Assembly: GCA_001602925.1 (NCBI GenBank)
Contig: LUZT01000006.1
Coordinates: forward strand, 426,504-490,503
Origin: Chlorobiales bacterium Clorobi_01
Lineage (GTDB): Bacteria; Bacteroidota; Chlorobiia; Chlorobiales; Chlorobiaceae
Direction: 5' to 3'
DNA: 64,000 nucleotides
Positions 26,055-37,400 of this stretch are shown here, piece after piece. Each line of letters opens with the position of its first letter. The first letter of the stretch is position 1. Both the position numbers and the translations under genes were made by a program. A model generated the notes under the pieces. The model was not told the origin of the DNA. It saw only the letters and a list, made by a program, of their open reading frames with translations, and did not search any database.

Positions 26055-26398
26055 TGGCTGTTTTTGTTATTAAAACAACCCGGCGAGAACAGGCCGGTCA
26101 ATGAACGGGCGTCGTCGAAAATATTATGGGTAACTCGCGTTTCGCAAGTTGTAACAATTAAATATGCCGGAAAAGGTTGTCATTTTGTTAAATTCAAAGC
26201 CTGTTTTTCACTCCCGTTCCTGTATGGCCGGACCAAAGGCCGAGACTGCCAGGTAACAATACCGGGCAATATTCGTAAATTGCATCCATGTCAACAGTAC
26301 CGGCGCGATGGTGTTTTGCGTTCTGGATTGTGACGAGCAGACGAGTTATTCCCATGACATCGTGAATATATTTGTACCAATCTTTCAATTGTAATTGA
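26055..26398. other. Intergenic region upstream of rnr
   Basis: About 340 bases with no recognisable gene. Together with 25698-25875 it forms a degenerate stretch between the terminator and RNase R. A minus-strand frame at 25702-25893 has some protein-like character but no identity that I can support. Confidence 0.45.
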
Positions 26399-28780
26399 GT
26401 GGCAAGACAACGTAAGACTACCAAAACACGTCCCGAGAAGAAAAAGAAAAACAGACCGTCCCGGCAGGATGGCACGGAAAAGGTGCGGGCGAACGATCAT
26501 ATTCTGATCAACGAATTTCTCTTCAGGCGCGGCGAAACTTCGCTTGGCGCCGAGATCATTTCATTTCTGACCGACCATGAAGGCGAGCGTTTCCGCTCGG
26601 TGGAGCTTGCCCGCAAAATGGGCTACGGTGAGTCCCGCCAGCTTCCCGGCTTCTGGTACGTCCTGCACAAGTTGCAGGAAGAGGGCGTCATCGACAAGGA
26701 CAGCGACCGCTGCTATGGCTGGGCTGGTTTCGAGGCCGATACCTATGAGGAGCACCTCATCGAGGGGCCTCACTTTCCGCAACCCGGCAAGGAGCGCTAC
26801 AAGGTCGATCAGGTATACACCGGCAAGCTGACGACCCATCCGAACGGCTACGGCTTTGTGGATGTCGATGGTTTCGACGACGATATTTTCATCAGTGCCG
26901 ATATGCTTGGCCAGTCGCTGCATCTCGACCAGGTTGAGGTGCAGGTCACCAAAGTACCCGAGTCCTATGCTTCGCGCCAGTCGCCGCACCAGCGCTGCGA
27001 AGGCCTCGTCGTCAACGTGATCGAACGCAGGCTCGTGACCGTGGTCGGCACGCTGCACCGCGAGAATCGCCGTTTCCTGCTCAAGCCCGACCAGCGCAAG
27101 ATTCTGCCCGAGATTCATATCCCCCTCAAGGCGGCCAAAAAGGCCAAGGCTGGTGACAAGGTGCTTGCCGGAGAGCTGGAGTTCCTCAAGAGTGGCGCTA
27201 TTCAGGCCAAGGTTATCGAGATTCTCGGCACGGCGGGCGAATCACAGGTCGAGGTGAGCGCTATCGCTCGCGGTCTCGGTATCGACGAAACCTTCGAGCA
27301 GGAGCTCTTGACCTTCGCCGAAAAGGTTCGCGAGGAGATTACCGACGAGGATCTGAAGGAGCGGCTCGACATCCGCGACAAGGATGTTTTTACCATCGAT
27401 CCGGTCGATGCGAAGGATTTCGACGACGCGCTCTCCATCGAGACGCTTGGCAATGGCGGCGGCTACAAGGTCGGCGTGCACATCGCCGACGTGTCGCACT
27501 ATGTGCCGGAGAATTCGGCGCTCGACAAGGAGGCCCGCAAGCGCGCGACCTCGGTTTATCTTGTCGATCGCGTGATTCCGATGCTGCCCTCCCGCCTCTC
27601 CGAAAAGGTGTGCAGCCTTAATCCGGGTGTGGATCGCATGGCTTTCTCGGTCTTTTTCAACATCACCAAAAAGGGTGAGGTCACGAAGTTCGAGTTCCAC
27701 AAGACGGTCATCCATTCGAAACGCCGCTTCACCTACGAGGATGTTCAGCAGATTCTCGATGCGGGCAAGGGCGATTACTTCAGGGAGCTGCAGGCGCTCG
27801 AACAGCTCAGCAAGACGATCCGTGCCCAGCGCATGGAGTCGGGCGGGCTTGAATTCGAGACCGAGGAGGTGCGCTTCAAACTTGGCAGCAATGGCGAGCC
27901 TATCGAGGTGATCAAGAAGGAACGGCTCGACAGCCACCGCCTGATCGAGGAGTTCATGCTCCTGGCCAACCGCACGGTGGCCGCCTACCTGACTGCCCGT
28001 TACGCCGAGAACGAAAAGAATCCCCATCCGGTGATCTACCGCGTGCACGGTGCGCCGCAGATGGAGCGGGTGCAGGTGCTGGCCAGCTTCGTGCGCAAGA
28101 TCGGCTTCGACCTCAAGCTCGACCGCAAGGGCAAGGACAGCGCCACGGTGTCGTCCAAAGCGCTGCGCGAGCTGTTGCAGAAGGTGCGCGGCACCAACGT
28201 CGAGTTCCTGGTCAACGAGCTGGTGCTGCGCTCCATGTCGAAGGCGGTCTACATGTCGTCGAATGACGGTCACTTTGGCCTCGGCTTCGAGCACTACACG
28301 CACTTCACCTCGCCCATCAGGCGCTACCCTGACCTGATCGTGCACCGCATTCTGTTCGAGTACGAAACGACGCGCAAAAAGCGCCGCAAGGTCACGCCCG
28401 AAAGGATCAGCCAGATCACCGCGACCATCACCGAGGTGTGCCAGATTACCAACGAGCGCGAGAAGATCGCCACCGAAGCGGAGCGCGAGTCGATCAAGCT
28501 CAAGCAGGTCGAGTACATGTCGGCGCATCTCGGCAACACCTACGGCGGCGTTATCACCGGCGCGACCGAGTACGGCATCTACGTGCGCATGACCGACTTC
28601 GCCATCGAAGGGCTGGTGCACATGCGCAACCTCAAGGACGACTACTACGAATACGACGAGGCCACCTACTCACTGGTAGGCCGTCGCAAGCACCGCCGCC
28701 TGCAGATTGGTCAGCGGTTGAAAGTAAAGGTACACGAAGTCGACCTGACGAGAAGGACAATCGATCTCACGCTGGCGTGA
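26399..28780 (+). CDS. rnr: Ribonuclease R
   Basis: A 793-residue 3'-5' exoribonuclease of the RNB family that degrades structured RNA. A basic, Lys-rich N-terminus (residues 1-25) is followed by a winged-helix region, cold-shock domains ([17 protein letters not shown] at about 147), and the RNB catalytic domain with [13 protein letters not shown] near residue 338, whose aspartates bind metal, and [13 protein letters not shown] near 640. A C-terminal S1 domain ([15 protein letters not shown]) ends the protein. The start codon is GTG at 26399 with no clear ribosome binding site. Full length; stands alone. Confidence 0.95.
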   Translation: MARQRKTTKTRPEKKKKNRPSRQDGTEKVRANDHILINEFLFRRGETSLGAEIISFLTDHEGERFRSVELARKMGYGESRQLPGFWYVLHKLQEEGVIDKDSDRCYGWAGFEADTYEEHLIEGPHFPQPGKERYKVDQVYTGKLTTHPNGYGFVDVDGFDDDIFISADMLGQSLHLDQVEVQVTKVPESYASRQSPHQRCEGLVVNVIERRLVTVVGTLHRENRRFLLKPDQRKILPEIHIPLKAAKKAKAGDKVLAGELEFLKSGAIQAKVIEILGTAGESQVEVSAIARGLGIDETFEQELLTFAEKVREEITDEDLKERLDIRDKDVFTIDPVDAKDFDDALSIETLGNGGGYKVGVHIADVSHYVPENSALDKEARKRATSVYLVDRVIPMLPSRLSEKVCSLNPGVDRMAFSVFFNITKKGEVTKFEFHKTVIHSKRRFTYEDVQQILDAGKGDYFRELQALEQLSKTIRAQRMESGGLEFETEEVRFKLGSNGEPIEVIKKERLDSHRLIEEFMLLANRTVAAYLTARYAENEKNPHPVIYRVHGAPQMERVQVLASFVRKIGFDLKLDRKGKDSATVSSKALRELLQKVRGTNVEFLVNELVLRSMSKAVYMSSNDGHFGLGFEHYTHFTSPIRRYPDLIVHRILFEYETTRKKRRKVTPERISQITATITEVCQITNEREKIATEAERESIKLKQVEYMSAHLGNTYGGVITGATEYGIYVRMTDFAIEGLVHMRNLKDDYYEYDEATYSLVGRRKHRRLQIGQRLKVKVHEVDLTRRTIDLTLA

Positions 28781-28902
28781 GGGTTGGGTTGAATTTGTTG
28801 GGATTGATGAGAAAGCCGGGCTGTGAAGTCCGGCTTTCTGCGTTTTGTGTGGGGACGGGGGATTCTATTTTCAATTGACTATCCATTGTCGCTTGACCCT
28901 GA

Positions 28903-29499
28903 CTAAATCTTATTCCCTGGGCTACTTGACCCTGGGAACTGCCATCCCATTGCTGTAACTGTACTGATAACCATTGCTGCAAGCTCGCTAGTGTGTCTTT
29001 GGAGCTGATCAAGAAATTCGCAATCAATTGGAGTATCAAAAACCTCTTTTTTGCGATTTATGAAAAATGGAATTGATGCTCCGTTTTGATTTGGTGGACG
29101 CCATGAACCATGGCAGATGATATTGCGCATTTTAGCGGCTTCTCGAAGACTAGATATGAAGTCATCAAAGTCTTCGATATTTGAATCAGGGTGATTCTTG
29201 ACTGAATCAGGATGATCCTTGATAGCCTTTTCATACGAATTTATTAGCGAGCCGAGCTGATCAGTCAAAGTCTTTTCCAAAAAAGGAATCCACTTATCAT
29301 ATGCATCTTGTATCTCGGATTCTGAATAGTCTCGTGTCGCGGTTAACGCAAACACAGCTTTCGTGAGTATCTCTTCGAGAAATCCGAACGTAGCAACCAC
29401 CCGCCCAAGGCTCTCCCAGAAGCGCGACGTATGAGTGTGAGTCGGAAACTTGATAGGAATTTCGTCAATAGCTACAAAATATCTCTTCAATTCAGTCAC
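28903..29499 (-). CDS. HEPN-like protein with RX4H motif
   Basis: A 198-residue, mostly helical soluble protein. Residues 28-60 (FWESLGRVVATFGFLEEILTKAVFAL) form a long amphipathic helix, and RNIICHGSW at about 134 fits the RX4-6H active-site motif of HEPN ribonucleases. A NHPDS/DHPDS repeat sits in the middle. HEPN proteins are common in toxin-antitoxin and defence systems; no antitoxin gene of the MNT type is adjacent, so activity is uncertain. The gene is more A+T-rich than rnr and phr on either side, which suggests acquisition. Not a named family as far as I can tell. Confidence 0.65.
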   Translation of the reverse strand: MTELKRYFVAIDEIPIKFPTHTHTSRFWESLGRVVATFGFLEEILTKAVFALTATRDYSESEIQDAYDKWIPFLEKTLTDQLGSLINSYEKAIKDHPDSVKNHPDSNIEDFDDFISSLREAAKMRNIICHGSWRPPNQNGASIPFFINRKKEVFDTPIDCEFLDQLQRHTSELAAMVISTVTAMGWQFPGSSSPGNKI

Positions 29500-29672
29500 T
29501 TAACCTCCGAAGCGAATCCTCTTATTTAGAGCGTTGCTTATATGGTTTTCATCTAAGACTCTGATGGCAGGAAACGGCTTACAAGCGATTTTTTCTCTTT
29601 TCAGTTGTGGTTTTTATAGTTTCAAAGTAAAGATAGCGGAAAATATTCGATACCGCCAGTCGCCCTTTCTTC

Positions 29673-31052
29673 TCAGAAAAGTGTAGCCTGCGACGAGCCG
29701 CTCATCGAGGCGATATAGCGAGGGACGTCAAACTTGCGTTTGCAGCCGTTCGAGTTCATGTAGCGGATGGTGCCATAGACCGGCCGTTCGGTCCAGGGGC
29801 GGTCGTGGAGGCCGCCGATTGACCAGGCGACGCCGACGTAGCCGTTCGGATCGCGGCCGTCGAGGGCGTAGCGGTCGTTGAGCATGAGCGCGATGTCGAA
29901 GGCCGCAGCCGGGGTCGCGCTCCACTCGAGAATTTTTTTGGCCCAGTACATGCGCATGTAGCCGTGGATGAAGCCGGTTTCGAGCAACTGCGTCTGGGCG
30001 GCGTTCCAGAGCGGATCGTGCGTTTGCGCCCGCTCGAACTGCTCAGGGGTGTAAAGCGCTTCGCGGTGGTCGCCAGCGTGTTCCATCAGCGTCTTTTTTG
30101 CCCACTCCGGGATGCCTTCGAACGAATCGTACTGGTCGTTGTAGTAGCAGTAGTTCTCCGACAGCTCGCGGCGGACGAACAGCTCCTCGACGAAGGCCTC
30201 GCGGTTGACCTCTGAAGCTTTGCTCCGGGCGGCCTCGAAGGCGGCGTGCTGGGCGCTGAGCTGGCCGAAGTGCAGGTAGGGCGAGAGGCCCGAGACTGCG
30301 CCGGAGTTGGGATCGTTGCGCTCGTCGGCGTAGCGGCTCAGGCGGCCAGTGACGAAGCTGCGCAGACGCGCTTCCGCTGCCGCTTCGCCCGGTTCCAGAC
30401 AGGGTACTGCCTTGATTGAACGGTCAACCTTGAGTAGCGTTTCCATCGCATTCCACTTCACCGGAGGTGGCAATGTGTCGGGCTGATGCCGGAGTTCCGG
30501 TTCGGGGAAGCCGGTCAGGAACTCACCGCGCAGGGCATTGAGCTTCGGCCTGATCGTGCGCGCGGCGTACTCCTGCTTCGGCGAGGCGAGCCAGCAGGGC
30601 ACGATGTTGTGCGCATCGACTTCATAAAATGCGCACGAAAGCCGTGGCGCGACAGCCTGCTTCCAGCCGCGCACCAGCTTCAGCGGCGAGAAGTCCGCGA
30701 CGATTGCCCCGGCGCTTCGGCTCGCGGCATACTCCGGCAGCGTTTCGGCGGGTTCGCCGTAGAGTACAGTGAACGGTACGCCCAGCTCACGCAGTCTCGT
30801 TTCCACCTCGCGAAGTCCCCGGAACATGAAGTCGTAGTGGCGCATCGGCGCGCCGAGAAAGCCGGGCGAGAGGGTGAATACCACTTCGAGCGGCTGGCCG
30901 AGCTGGTTCGCCTTCTGGCAGGCGAAAAGCAGTGCCCAGTTGTGGCGCACGCGCTGGTCGCGCGACATCCAGTAAATGACCGGGCCTTGCCGATTCTCGC
31001 GCTGGTTCAGTCGGCGCACACGGCGCTCGTCGATTGTTATTGCTTTGGCCAT
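29673..31052 (-). CDS. phr: Class II CPD photolyase
   Basis: A 459-residue deoxyribodipyrimidine photolyase that uses light and FAD to split cyclobutane dimers. The antenna half begins VIYWMSRDQRVRHNWALLFACQ, the class II hallmark. The FAD-binding half has GLSPYLHFGQLSAQ near residue 267, ELFVRRELSENYCYY near 302, and the C-terminal LDGRDPNGYVGVAWSIGGLHDRPW and GTIRYMN segments with the conserved tryptophans. The minus-strand gene lies alone, between a HEPN-like gene and a glutamine amidotransferase. Light-dependent repair suits a phototroph. Confidence 0.95.
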   Translation of the reverse strand: MAKAITIDERRVRRLNQRENRQGPVIYWMSRDQRVRHNWALLFACQKANQLGQPLEVVFTLSPGFLGAPMRHYDFMFRGLREVETRLRELGVPFTVLYGEPAETLPEYAASRSAGAIVADFSPLKLVRGWKQAVAPRLSCAFYEVDAHNIVPCWLASPKQEYAARTIRPKLNALRGEFLTGFPEPELRHQPDTLPPPVKWNAMETLLKVDRSIKAVPCLEPGEAAAEARLRSFVTGRLSRYADERNDPNSGAVSGLSPYLHFGQLSAQHAAFEAARSKASEVNREAFVEELFVRRELSENYCYYNDQYDSFEGIPEWAKKTLMEHAGDHREALYTPEQFERAQTHDPLWNAAQTQLLETGFIHGYMRMYWAKKILEWSATPAAAFDIALMLNDRYALDGRDPNGYVGVAWSIGGLHDRPWTERPVYGTIRYMNSNGCKRKFDVPRYIASMSGSSQATLF

Positions 31053-31071
31053 TAAAACTCTTAAACAATTG

Positions 31072-31130
31072 CCCCGGACTTTAGTCCGGGGTATACGGAT
31101 AAAACAATATAAAAATAAGGGCTTTAGCCC
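31072..31130. repeat. Pair of REP-like hairpins
   Basis: CCCCGGACT-TT-AGTCCGGGG at 31072-31091 and GGGCTTTAGCCC at 31119-31130 are two hairpins with related CTTTAG centres, 27 bases apart. Such pairs resemble repetitive extragenic palindromes. They could also act as a terminator for the upstream amidotransferase gene, though no T-run follows. Confidence 0.45.
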
Positions 31131-31201
31131 AATCTCTTTCTTTGACGTCGATTGGTGTTTATTATGGCCGCATTCATAATAAGCTCATCGCGTCAGCACT
31201 T

Positions 31202-31921
31202 TCACGGTTTGACAAGGCCAGTGACGGCGAGGAAGTTGAGCAGGATCGAGCGTCCGGTCTCGGCGTATTCGGCGCTGATGGCCTTGAACTCCGCGAGCAG
31301 CTCATCGCGGTTCATCGCCTTCAGGTCGGCGTCGATGCCGATCCAGCTTTCGAACATCGCGGGCGTCATCTCGAAGTGGCATTGCAGCCCCCACGCATTG
31401 TCACCGACCCGCACCACCTGATTCGTGCAGCCGCGCCCCGTGGCGAGCAGCGTCATGCCCTTCGCCGGTTCCGCCGTTTCGCCGTGAAGCTGGAACACGC
31501 GCAGCCGCTCCGGCATTCCGCGGAATAGCGCGTCCTGCTTGCCCTCGCCGGTAAGCTCCACCATGAACGGTTCGCCGTCAGGCTCGCGGAACCCGATCTC
31601 TTTCTGACGGCACTTCACCACGCTACCGCCGCGAGCTTTTACGAGAAGCTGCAAGCCAAGGCAGATGCCGAGGTATGGCACGCCAGCGTCAAGTGCCTTG
31701 TCGATAGCCTTCAGCTCGCTGGTGATCTGCGCGGTCTTGTCGTTGGCGCTCTGCGGCCCACCCAGCACTACTATACCCGCATAGATAGATGGATCGGGGA
31801 GCAGTTCACCTTTTGAAAGATCGCAGAGTTCAAAATTGATGGCATGTTCTTCCAGCAAATCCGCAAGGATGCCTGGGCCTTCATGGCTGATGTTCTGGAT
31901 GATGAGCAACTTGTTGTTCAT
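31202..31921 (-). CDS. Class I glutamine amidotransferase-like protein
   Basis: A 239-residue stand-alone glutaminase-type domain resembling the GMP synthase amidotransferase half. The catalytic triad is intact: C87 in YLGICLGLQ, H182 and E184 in QCHFEM. The oxyanion region VVLGGPQSAND is present at about 52. There is no fused synthetase domain and no obvious partner gene nearby, so the acceptor of the released ammonia is unknown; related stand-alone proteins act on gamma-glutamyl compounds. Start at 31921 (MNNKLLIIQ) gives a typical first beta strand. Confidence 0.85.
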   Translation of the reverse strand: MNNKLLIIQNISHEGPGILADLLEEHAINFELCDLSKGELLPDPSIYAGIVVLGGPQSANDKTAQITSELKAIDKALDAGVPYLGICLGLQLLVKARGGSVVKCRQKEIGFREPDGEPFMVELTGEGKQDALFRGMPERLRVFQLHGETAEPAKGMTLLATGRGCTNQVVRVGDNAWGLQCHFEMTPAMFESWIGIDADLKAMNRDELLAEFKAISAEYAETGRSILLNFLAVTGLVKP

Positions 31922-32648
31922 AACGTTTTCTTCCGGTGATGACCGGTTTTATTTCAGGAGAGTCTATAAGGCACTTTGAAAAAGTCTCATGATTGCGACT
32001 TGTCGGGAACGGTGGATCAGGTGTAGAGGCCGAAGTGTGTACACGGAGTCTATATGATATATGAAGATTTCCCCCAATCGCCGCAACCGGATTGCTCAAT
32101 ACGTTTTTAGCTGTGCCGTAAAAATAGCTGTTTGTGGTCGATGGATTGATAAAAAAACGCAATGGGCCGGAGCCATTGTCGCGCTCGTCGAGATACGGTT
32201 TTCGACTTGCGGATACGGTCGGGCAGGCTTGCCAGAGCGCGGCAGAGATCATTTTCAAGGTCATGCCTGGCCACAAGCAGAGGGCTTGTGTGTCTATTTT
32301 CACAATCAGAATACCGGATTCCTGGTCAGCGAACCAGCCTTTCGATGTGCGGATCAATGCGTTTTCATACCGGGAGTCCGGTGACTTTCTTGACAAGGTT
32401 ATCCGACTGATTCCGATGTGTTTGCGCCGGATAACGGTATCAAAATGAACCATTTATTTAAGAGGTGATGGTGGCCGTAAACGGTGCCAGAGATTTTTGG
32501 CACACGCTTATTTTTTTATGTTCAATGAACTTTTTGTATAGAAAGTATATTATTTGCTTTGTTTCTAGGCCGTGTTATCCATATCTTATATATGAGAATT
32601 TTAAAGTCGACTATTTCTCGATCACCTCTCTAAACCCCTTTGTCACTG
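31922..32648. other. Intergenic region upstream of two-partner secretion genes
   Basis: About 730 bases. Frames of 80-190 codons exist on both strands between 31950 and 32453, but none has a recognisable domain or ribosome binding site; they overlap each other, so at most one could be real. It may be a decayed gene. The last 150 bases are very A+T-rich and are the likely promoter region of the TpsB gene. Confidence 0.45.
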
Positions 32649-34364
32649 ATGAGAAACAAAATAATCGGATTTGGGTTCGCGGGACTGATGCTTACCGCAG
32701 GCACTCTGCAAGCTTCACCGTTCGCACCGTCTGGTGACGCAGGTATTCTCCTGCGAGATCAGGAGCCGCAGCGAATGCTTCCCTCCGAACAGCTGAAGAG
32801 GCCTGAAGTGGAGACCTTTGAGGAGCGTGCGCAAGATAACGGAATGCGTATCCGTGTTCAGGGCTTTACCTTCAGGGGATACGAAGGGGTTATCAAAGAA
32901 AAGGAGCTGAACAGTATTGTCCGCCCTTACATCGGAAAGGAACTTTCCTTCGGTGAGCTGCAAGGGGTGACGGATAAGATTACGTCGCGTCTGAAGGATG
33001 CGGGGTATTTCCTGTCGTGGGCCTTCCTCCCGAAGCAGGATATTACCTCGGGGATCATCATTATCCAGATCCAGCAGGGCAAAAGCGACGGTACCGTAAA
33101 CTACAATATGGAAAAAGCCCCAAGACTTCGCCAGTGTGTGGTCGAGAAGATGTTGGGCGATTCTGTTTCCAAAGGCAAGGTCATGGATGAGAGGGCCTTC
33201 GAGAAAGCGGTTGTGCTGATGAATGACATTCCTGGTGTCATCAGCGCCAAGGCGGCCCTTTCCTCCGGATTGTATTCCGGAACGAGCCAGATAGAGATGG
33301 CAGTGGTTGAAGGGCCCCTGGTGAAGGGAAGCTTGTCGGAAGACAACTATGGGAACCGTTATACGGGGATGTGGCGCACCAACGCCCAGGTATCGCTGAA
33401 CGATCTGAGCGGATGCGGAGACCAGCTGAATTTTGCAGGCACCTATTCCGGTGATTTGAGGCAGGGAAGAGTCAACTACTCTTTCCCGATCTTTTACAGC
33501 GGCCTCAGAGGGCGGATCGGTTACAATGTCATGCATTACAAGATTGGCAAGGAGCTGTCGGCTTTAGGGTACGAAGGCGGGAGCCACGGATTCGATGTCG
33601 GGTTCGACTATCCGGTCATAAGGACCCGGAAAGCTATCATGGTCGCGTCGCTCGGGTATGCATACCAGGAGATGACAGATGATATACAAGACGTTACCTA
33701 CCGTAAGAGGAGAACGAACGATGTGTCCGTTGGCCTGAAAGGGGAACGGTGGGATACGCTTCTTGGAAACTCGTACACCTCGTTCCGGGCTTTTGTGACG
33801 CTTGGCAGTCTTGAGCGCCCTGTTGACCTTTTGGGCCCAGAACTCGCTGATACCGGCGGTTTTTCGAGATTCAATTTCAGCCTGTCACATCTTCATCATC
33901 TCGGCGACCGGGCGACAGTGAACCTGGCGTGGACCGGGCAGCTTGCGCCACAGAACCTCGATACGAGCGAGCAGTTTTCACTGGGCGGCCCCTATGGCGT
34001 CAGGGCCTATCCGCTTGGCGAAGGATCGGGCGACCAGGGCCAGTTGATCAATCTTGACCTCCGTTACAACATACCGGTGGATTCACTTCATGGCAACATT
34101 CAGCTGTGCGGCTTCTACGATGCCGGTCAGACCCAGTTGCATCATGACCCGGATGGGCCGATCTATACGGCAACGGGAAAGAACACCTACTGGCTGCAGG
34201 GCGCAGGCGTTGGAATCAATTACAATTACTCTTCGAATTTCAGCGTCATGGCGAGCTGGGCGCATGTGATCGGCAAGAATCCCGGCAGGGACATCTACGG
34301 CAACAACTATGACGGCAAGGACGACCGGAGCCGTTTCTGGCTTCAGGCAGCGCTCTTTTTCTGA
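32649..34364 (+). CDS. TpsB outer-membrane transporter (ShlB/FhaC family)
   Basis: A 571-residue outer-membrane pore that exports its partner TpsA protein. A signal peptide (IIGFGFAGLMLTAGTLQA) is followed by an N-terminal plug helix, two POTRA domains (RIRVQGFTFRGYEGVI at about 65; TVNYNMEKAPRLRQCVVEKML later), and a 16-strand barrel with the family motif VRAYPLGEGSGDQGQ near residue 450. The final residue is Phe, as usual for barrel proteins. It lies 117 bases upstream of the tpsA gene, forming the classic tpsBA pair. The ATG at 32649 is preferred over an in-frame TTG at 32640. Confidence 0.92.
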   Translation: MRNKIIGFGFAGLMLTAGTLQASPFAPSGDAGILLRDQEPQRMLPSEQLKRPEVETFEERAQDNGMRIRVQGFTFRGYEGVIKEKELNSIVRPYIGKELSFGELQGVTDKITSRLKDAGYFLSWAFLPKQDITSGIIIIQIQQGKSDGTVNYNMEKAPRLRQCVVEKMLGDSVSKGKVMDERAFEKAVVLMNDIPGVISAKAALSSGLYSGTSQIEMAVVEGPLVKGSLSEDNYGNRYTGMWRTNAQVSLNDLSGCGDQLNFAGTYSGDLRQGRVNYSFPIFYSGLRGRIGYNVMHYKIGKELSALGYEGGSHGFDVGFDYPVIRTRKAIMVASLGYAYQEMTDDIQDVTYRKRRTNDVSVGLKGERWDTLLGNSYTSFRAFVTLGSLERPVDLLGPELADTGGFSRFNFSLSHLHHLGDRATVNLAWTGQLAPQNLDTSEQFSLGGPYGVRAYPLGEGSGDQGQLINLDLRYNIPVDSLHGNIQLCGFYDAGQTQLHHDPDGPIYTATGKNTYWLQGAGVGINYNYSSNFSVMASWAHVIGKNPGRDIYGNNYDGKDDRSRFWLQAALFF

Positions 34365-34481
34365 GTCACCGTTGGCCGCAAGGTGACGTGCGCTTTTGTA
34401 GTACAGACCTGTAGTGAAAATAATAGTGGAGCTGAAGTATTCGAGCTCATTAGGCTTGTCAAGAGATAGAACAATACGACA

Positions 34482-37400
34482 ATGAACAAGGTATTCCGCA
34501 TTATCTGGTCAGCGGTGAAAGACAAGTGGATCGTCGTGTCCGAAAAGAGTTCGGCAAAGGGCGCTCCTCTGTTCACCATAGGGGGTATTATAAGCCTCGC
34601 AGCATTAATGGCAATGTCATCGCCGGCAATGGCCCTCGATGCCGGAGCCTTGCCTACTGGCGGTCAGGTCGCGTCGGGTAGTGCGACTATCTCCACCAGC
34701 GGCACCCAAATGACGGTCAACCAGTCGAGCCAGCAGCTCATCGCCAACTGGAGCACCTTCAACATCGGTCAGGACGCTTCCGTGAATTTTGCGCAGCCGA
34801 ATTCCACATCGGTTGCCCTCAACAGAATTGCTGACCAGAACCCCAGCCAGATTCTTGGCACGCTCACGGCGAACGGCAACCTGATGCTCGTGAACCGTGC
34901 AGGGGTGATGTTCGGCAAAACCGCGACGGTGAATGTCGGCGGTCTTATTGCTTCTTCGCTTGATATATCGGACAGCGATTTCCTTGCCGGAAACTACCGC
35001 TTTACCAATGCTGGCACGGCCGGTGCAGTGGTTAACGAAGGTTCGATTACGGCCAATGGCGGCGTGGTCGCCATGATAGCGCCGCAAGTCACCAACAACG
35101 GAACGATCAGTGCTTCCTCGGGCAGCGTAGCCATGATGGCCGGTGACCAGGTATCGGTTCAGTTCCTGGGTGACGGCATGATCAGCTACACCGTGGACAA
35201 GGGAACGATTGATGCCCTTGTTGAGAACAACAGCCTGATTCAGGCTGACGGCGGTCTGGTGGTGATGACTGCCAAGGCAGCTGATGCCCTGATGAAGTCG
35301 GTGGTCAACCAGACGGGTATCGTTCAGGCCACAGGCATGAAGGCAGATGGTGGCCGGATTATCCTCGATGCCGACGGTGGACAGGTCAACGTCTCCGGTA
35401 CGCTGGATGCTTTGTCTGCGGCAGGCAACGGCGGATCGGTTGTTGTTACCGGTGACAATGTGCTGGTACAGAGTGGCGCGAACATTACCGCATCAGGTGC
35501 CACTGGCGGTGGCGAAGTGCTTGTTGGCGGTGGCTACCAGGGCAATAATGCCGATGTCCGGAATGCGCAGAATGTAACTGTTGAGTCGGGTTCGACGATC
35601 ACCGCCGATGCAACCGATAACGGTAACGGCGGTACAGTGGTGCTGTGGTCTGAGCTGGCGACTGCTTTTGCAGGCAGCATTTCGGCTCAGGGTGGCCCGA
35701 ACGGCGGAAACGGCGGATTTGCCGAGGTCAGCTCTAGGCAGTACCTCGACTACACTGGTTTTGCATCGTTGCTGGCTCCACAGGGGGACGTAGGCACTCT
35801 TTTGCTGGATCCTCACAGCATAGCTATTGTGGGCTCCGGGACGTCGACCCCTGCGGCCGATTATTCATATCTTACCGCTGGTGATCTTAATAGCCAGTTG
35901 GCGAGTGCAAATGTTACTCTTTCGGCGACCCAGGATATCAATTTTCTTTCCAATCTGACATACACGGGTGCCAATAATAGGACGTTGAATCTTTATGCTC
36001 CTACCATTGCATTGACCGGTGACGGAACGAATTTTACGATCAACTCCAGTACTGCTAACCTTAACCTTGTATTCGGTAACTCTACAGCGCAGAGAACGCT
36101 TCTGCTCGCCGACACATCGATCAACACGCATGGCGGCAATGTCACGTTCAACGGCAACGTCGGTGGTGACCACTCGCTGACCATAACTGCGGCGCAGACC
36201 ACCTTCAATGATGGGGCTACAGGCGGATTTACTGGCAGTTACTGGGATGGAACCGTAAGTTATCAAACCAATCCCTACACATTTAGTTATAGTGGTGCTA
36301 CGTATAATCATAGTACAATAACAATTAATTTTACTAATGCTACAGTTACTTCTAGTACTAAGGGGACAGTAAATTTCACCGTCAGTGATGGCGGTACATT
36401 TTACCCAGGCGATGTTACCTTTGAGGCTGGTCATTACATTGATTTGCCATTTGGAGGAGGAACAAATCCTACAGTAATAGGGCCGACGGGGACGCTTACG
36501 AAAGGCACCGGTCCTGGAAACGGTGATTATTACATTACAAGCAGTGGTTCCGGCTCGGAGAGTAGAATTGTATTCAATCAAGAATTCGTTGTATCAAGCA
36601 TTAGCTATTACCAGAAAGACGCGAGGGCGCCTTACATTGATGGCAACTGGCTTGCTCCGATGCCCCATAATGTCGACTATACGGCACCAGTACTGACCTC
36701 GCTTACGGTTAACGGACCTACCAATATCACGGGGAACATTACGACCACTGAAGACCAGATGTATAATGGCAATGTGAGTATTGTTGGCAAAAATTCGGTG
36801 TTGACAGCCAGGGATGTTAAGATAAGCTCCGCGAGCTCCGTGGTTGATCTGAATACCTATAACCTTACTGTGAACAATACCGGCAATCTCAGCTTGATAG
36901 CCGGGCCGATCATCGACACCGGTTCGCTGACCAAGGACGGCACTGGTACGCTGACGCTGACGGGTAACAACACCTATACCGGCACGACCACGATTACGGA
37001 TGGTACGCTGCAGGTCGGCAATGGAGGCACGACCGGTACATTGGGTACGGGCAACGTGACTGATAATTCCCATCTGGTGTTCGATCGTTCCAATGCTTCC
37101 AGCTATGCAGGAGTGATATCGGGATCGGGAGACGTGACCAAGAACGGAGCTGGCACGCTGACGCTGACGGGCAACAATACCTATAGCGGCCCCACCGCGA
37201 TCAACGCCGGTACTCTTCAGGTCGGTAACAATGGTACAAGCGGTACGCTGGGAACCGGTCTTGTGACCGACAATGCGAACCTGCTGTTCTTGCGTTCCAA
37301 CAGTTTTGATCTCAACACGGTGGCTGCTGGAGGAATCATCGGTACTGGTAATGTCACCTTGGCATCGACCGGAGGAGATGTCTCTATCACCGGCACTACG

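Noticed and set aside
27242-28621. 459-codon minus-strand frame inside rnr
   Set aside because: Antisense shadow of a complete RNase R; composition is typical of reverse-frame GC-rich coding DNA.
31881-32453. 190-codon minus frame upstream of tpsB
   Set aside because: No recognised domain, overlaps the amidotransferase start and competing plus-strand frames; kept only as an uncertain region.
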